A DNA stretch of 64,000 nt from Bryobacteraceae bacterium CoA2 C42. Its GTDB lineage: Bacteria; Acidobacteriota; Terriglobia; Bryobacterales; Bryobacteraceae. The stretch spans positions 1-64,000 of the forward strand of contig JAINDL010000078.1 in assembly GCA_019931245.1 (NCBI GenBank), given 5' to 3'. The notes under the pieces are model-generated. The model searched no databases, was not told the DNA's origin, and saw only the letters and a program-made list of their open reading frames with translations. Below are positions 61,601-64,000 of the stretch, piece by piece (position 1 is the first letter of the stretch; each line of letters begins with the position of its first letter). The translations under genes were made by a program, and so were the position numbers.

Positions 61601-62428
61601 ATGCAGATTCCCTTTGCCAAGGCGCATGGCGCCAAGAACGACTTTCTGCTGACGTGGGCCGACGAGGCGCCGGGCGAGGCGTTGCCGGCCGTGGCGATGG
61701 CCATTTGCGAACGGAACACGGGGATTGGCGCCGACGGCTGGCTGGTTTGCGACCGTCCGTCCGATGGCATGCGGATTCGGCTGTTTAATCCGGACGGCGG
61801 CGAGGTGGAGATGTCCGGCAACGGCACCCGTTGCGCGGCGGCGTGGGCGATGGCCAACGGCTATGAGCCGGAGGCGATCCGGATCCGGACAGGCGGCGGC
61901 GAGAAACGGCTTCGCCTTTTGGAGCGGCAGGGGCCGCGGTTTCTGTTTGAGATGAACATGGGGCGGCCGGTGATTGAGGCGGCGCGCGAGGCGCTCGCCG
62001 TGGGCGCCGAGATGGTCAACTGCACGATTCTGAACGTCGGCAACCCGCAGTGCGCCGTGTTTGTCGAGGATTTTGAGTTCGACTGGGCGGCGATGGGCGC
62101 GGCCATTGAGCGCGATCCTCGTTTTCCGAAGCGGACGAATGTTTCGTTTGTGCGGCATGTGGACGGGTTGACGCTGGACGTGCGGTTTTTTGAGCGCGGC
62201 GTGGGGGTGACCAACAGTTCGGGGACGGGGTCGACGGGGGCGGCGGTGGCGGCGATGGTCCGAGGGATTGTCGGGCGGGAAGTTACCGTGCAGACCCCGG
62301 CAGGTCCTCTGGAGTTTCGGTGGCCATCTGACGATAAAGATGTAGTGATGGTTGGCCCGGCGGAGTTGATCGGCACCGGGCTGTTTTACTTTCAGGAAGG
62401 ATATGACGCAACAAGAGAGACTCGCTGA
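61601..62428 (+). CDS. dapF: Diaminopimelate epimerase-like protein, altered active site
   Basis: A 275-residue protein with GTAGGAAAT before its ATG. The fold and first active-site Cys are conserved (SGNGTRC, C78), as are ERNTGIGADG and NVGNPQCAVF. The second catalytic block, normally G-E-T-x-A-C-G-S-G, reads G-V-T-N-S-S-G-T-G here, so the base Glu and Cys are Val203 and Ser207. It may be a lineage variant with retained function or a paralogue with changed chemistry. Its end overlaps the next gene by 26 bases. Confidence 0.82.
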   Translation: MQIPFAKAHGAKNDFLLTWADEAPGEALPAVAMAICERNTGIGADGWLVCDRPSDGMRIRLFNPDGGEVEMSGNGTRCAAAWAMANGYEPEAIRIRTGGGEKRLRLLERQGPRFLFEMNMGRPVIEAAREALAVGAEMVNCTILNVGNPQCAVFVEDFEFDWAAMGAAIERDPRFPKRTNVSFVRHVDGLTLDVRFFERGVGVTNSSGTGSTGAAVAAMVRGIVGREVTVQTPAGPLEFRWPSDDKDVVMVGPAELIGTGLFYFQEGYDATRETR

Positions 62429-63707
62429 GAAAATCAAGAGCCGGACCGCGATGGCGGGCATTGTAGGCCTGGGTTATGTCGGGCTTCCCCTGGCGATGGA
62501 GTTCGGGCGGGCCGGTTTTGAAGTGGTGGGTTTCGATGTTCTTGAGGATAAGGTTGCCTCTCTGAACCAGGGAAAATCCTACATTCAGGACGTTCATCCC
62601 GAGGTGATTGAGCCGCTGGTAGCGCATGGCAGATTCCGCGCGACTACCGACTTTTCAAAGCTGGCCGAGATGGACACTATTAACATCTGTGTTCCGACGC
62701 CGCTGCGGAAGACCAAGGATCCGGACATGAGCTTTATCGTGAACTCGACCGAGCAGATTGGGAAGTATCTGCGGCCGGGGACGCTGGTGATTCTCGAGTC
62801 GACCACCTATCCGGGGACAACGGATGAGCTGGTGCTGCCGATGCTGGAGAAGTCCGGGTTGAAGGTGGGCGAGGACTTTTTCGTCTGCTTCTCGCCCGAA
62901 CGGGTGGATCCGGGCAATGTGAAGTATCAGACGCGTAACATTCCGAAGGTGGTGGGAGGGATTACGCCCGCCTGCACGGAGTTGGGGGCGCTGTTCTATC
63001 AGCAGTCGCTCGATACGGTGGTGCCGGTGACGTCGACGAGCGTGGCGGAGATGGTGAAGTTGCTCGAGAACACCTTCCGGATGATCAACATTGGTCTGGT
63101 GAACGAATTGGCGATGATGTGCGACCGGATGGGCATCAACGTCTGGGAGGTGATTGACGCGGCGGCGACCAAGCCGTTCGGGTTCATGCCCTTCTACCCG
63201 GGCCCCGGGTTGGGCGGTCACTGCATTCCCGTCGATCCGTTCTATCTCGCCTGGAAGACGCGGCAGCAGGGCATTGAGGCGCGGTTTATTGATCTGGCGG
63301 GATACATCAACGGCCAGATGCCGCACTTTGTGGTTGATAAGGTGCAGCACGCGCTGAACGAGCACCGGAAGCCGCTGCGGGATTCGAGGATCCATGTCCT
63401 GGGTGTGGCCTACAAGAAGAATATCGAAGACGTGCGGGAGTCGCCGGCGCTCGATATCATCCATGTGCTGCGGCAGCGGGGCGGTGTGATTACTTACAGC
63501 GACCCGTTCGTTCCGCACTTGCAGATGGACGGAATGACGATGGAGTCCGGGGACGTGGCGGCGGGATGCGCGGCGGCCGACTGCGTGGTTCTCATCACCG
63601 ATCATGCGGCGTTTGACCGGGATGCGATCCTGGCGGCATCGCCGATCGTCGTGGATACGCGGAATTTATTTAAGGGCGTGCAGTCGGAGAAGCTGTTCCG
63701 GCTCTAA
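62403..63707 (+). CDS. UDP-N-acetyl-hexosamine 6-dehydrogenase (WbpA/TviB-like)
   Basis: A 434-residue NAD-dependent nucleotide-sugar dehydrogenase. The N-terminal Rossmann motif is GLGYVG (22-27). The catalytic Cys is C274 in GGHCIPVDPFYL. STTYPGTTDELVLPMLE and SPERVDPGN are typical of WbpA/TviB/WecC enzymes, which oxidise UDP-GlcNAc-type sugars to uronic acids for surface polysaccharides. AGGAAGG stands just before ATG 62403. The exact sugar is not certain. Confidence 0.92.
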   Translation: MTQQERLAEKIKSRTAMAGIVGLGYVGLPLAMEFGRAGFEVVGFDVLEDKVASLNQGKSYIQDVHPEVIEPLVAHGRFRATTDFSKLAEMDTINICVPTPLRKTKDPDMSFIVNSTEQIGKYLRPGTLVILESTTYPGTTDELVLPMLEKSGLKVGEDFFVCFSPERVDPGNVKYQTRNIPKVVGGITPACTELGALFYQQSLDTVVPVTSTSVAEMVKLLENTFRMINIGLVNELAMMCDRMGINVWEVIDAAATKPFGFMPFYPGPGLGGHCIPVDPFYLAWKTRQQGIEARFIDLAGYINGQMPHFVVDKVQHALNEHRKPLRDSRIHVLGVAYKKNIEDVRESPALDIIHVLRQRGGVITYSDPFVPHLQMDGMTMESGDVAAGCAAADCVVLITDHAAFDRDAILAASPIVVDTRNLFKGVQSEKLFRL

Positions 63708-64000
63708 GCGAGCATCAGGCCCATGCGGTAGAGATTCGTCAGGATCTCCTCGCTGACTCCCAGACTCCTGGTCGGCCGTGTGCCGTCGAGCCGTTGGAGG
63801 AACTCGCGCGCCGAGGGCTGCGCGAACTGCACCTGGGTATGGAGCAGAGTGGTGAGCACCGGGCCGTGGGCCGCCTGCAGTCGGGCCAGCGGACTGGCCA
63901 GGGGCCGGGGGCCGGGCTGGTAGGCCACCGGCAATGCGAAGCGGCGCAGGTGGACGAGCGAGACGCCGGCGAGGGCGAGCAGTTGATCGAGGACGACGGG
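63704..64000 (-). CDS. C-terminal part of an unidentified protein (5' end beyond the window)
   Basis: The frame is open from base 64000 to the stop at 63704, giving 98 residues. It begins PVVLDQLLALAGVSLVHLRR and ends REFLQRLDGTRPTRSLGVSE...RMGLMLA. The LxxLDGTR segment followed by helices that end in GL-x-L recalls the winged-helix C-terminus of methyltransferases with a regulatory domain. The evidence is thin. It overlaps the UDP-sugar dehydrogenase end by 4 bases. Confidence 0.55.
   Translation of the reverse strand, partial: PVVLDQLLALAGVSLVHLRRFALPVAYQPGPRPLASPLARLQAAHGPVLTTLLHTQVQFAQPSAREFLQRLDGTRPTRSLGVSEEILTNLYRMGLMLA

Overview
The window is GC-rich chromosomal DNA that is almost completely coding. 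No gap between genes exceeds about 125 bases. I find no tRNA, rRNA, CRISPR array or insertion sequence. The gene families suggest an Acidobacteriota genome close to Bryobacter/Solibacter. The signs are two adjacent secreted VWA-domain proteins of the type common in Acidobacteria, a cytochrome-type DUF1549/DUF1553 plus DUF1501 pair, Tat-exported sugar isomerase and oxidoreductase proteins, and an ABC permease fused to an M1 peptidase. This assignment is an inference from gene content, not a database match.

Layout. 0.0-4.8 kb (minus): a housekeeping operon with an ECF sigma factor, phoH, ybeY, a CorC-like protein, era, a BON-domain protein and the start of gltX. 4.9-10.5 kb (plus): an XRE-cupin regulator behind a palindrome and a predicted leaderless promoter, then a secreted coiled-coil protein, an MFS transporter, a glycosyltransferase, a short GNAT and a YdcH-like protein. 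10.5-12.6 kb (minus): a YuiH-type molybdopterin oxidoreductase, a small secreted protein and an HTTM-like membrane protein with a C-terminal DCC thioredoxin-like domain. 12.6-13.6 kb (plus): two small secreted proteins. 13.6-19.4 kb (minus): a YggU-like protein, a receiver domain fused to a membrane/extracytoplasmic protein, the TldE/TldD protease pair and an HDOD protein.

19.4-25.0 kb (minus) holds the most unusual unit. It is a four-gene operon encoding a protein with a C-terminal domain of the kind attached to type VI secretion tip proteins, a 994-residue protein that joins OmpA-like and peptidoglycan-binding modules to a metzincin-like zinc protease, a beta-rich protein of unknown function, and a small Ig-like protein that could be an inhibitor. 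I read it as an orphan secreted-effector or cell-envelope protease cassette. No secretion apparatus lies in the window.

25-31.7 kb: an outer-membrane-like protein, an alkyltransferase-like DNA repair protein, the DUF1501/DUF1549 pair and a fatty acid desaturase. 31.8-36.9 kb: a sugar isomerase-like protein, SPFH/NfeD membrane proteins, a Gfo/Idh/MocA oxidoreductase and an AAA ATPase. 36.9-43.3 kb: recN, comEC, a YtxH protein and a proline-catabolism-type aldehyde dehydrogenase. 43.3-45.5 kb (minus): rfbA-rfbC-rfbB for dTDP-sugars, without rfbD. 45.6-54.4 kb: a cupin, an FG-GAP-like protein, a SirB1-TPR protein, the ABC/M1-peptidase system and the two VWA proteins. 54.4-64 kb: a SIS-domain protein, a secreted protein, an NtrC/NtrY-like two-component pair, a PfkB kinase, a membrane glycosyltransferase, a divergent dapF, a UDP-sugar dehydrogenase and the 3' part of an unidentified gene. 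The dTDP-sugar genes, the UDP-sugar dehydrogenase and the glycosyltransferases together point to surface polysaccharide synthesis.
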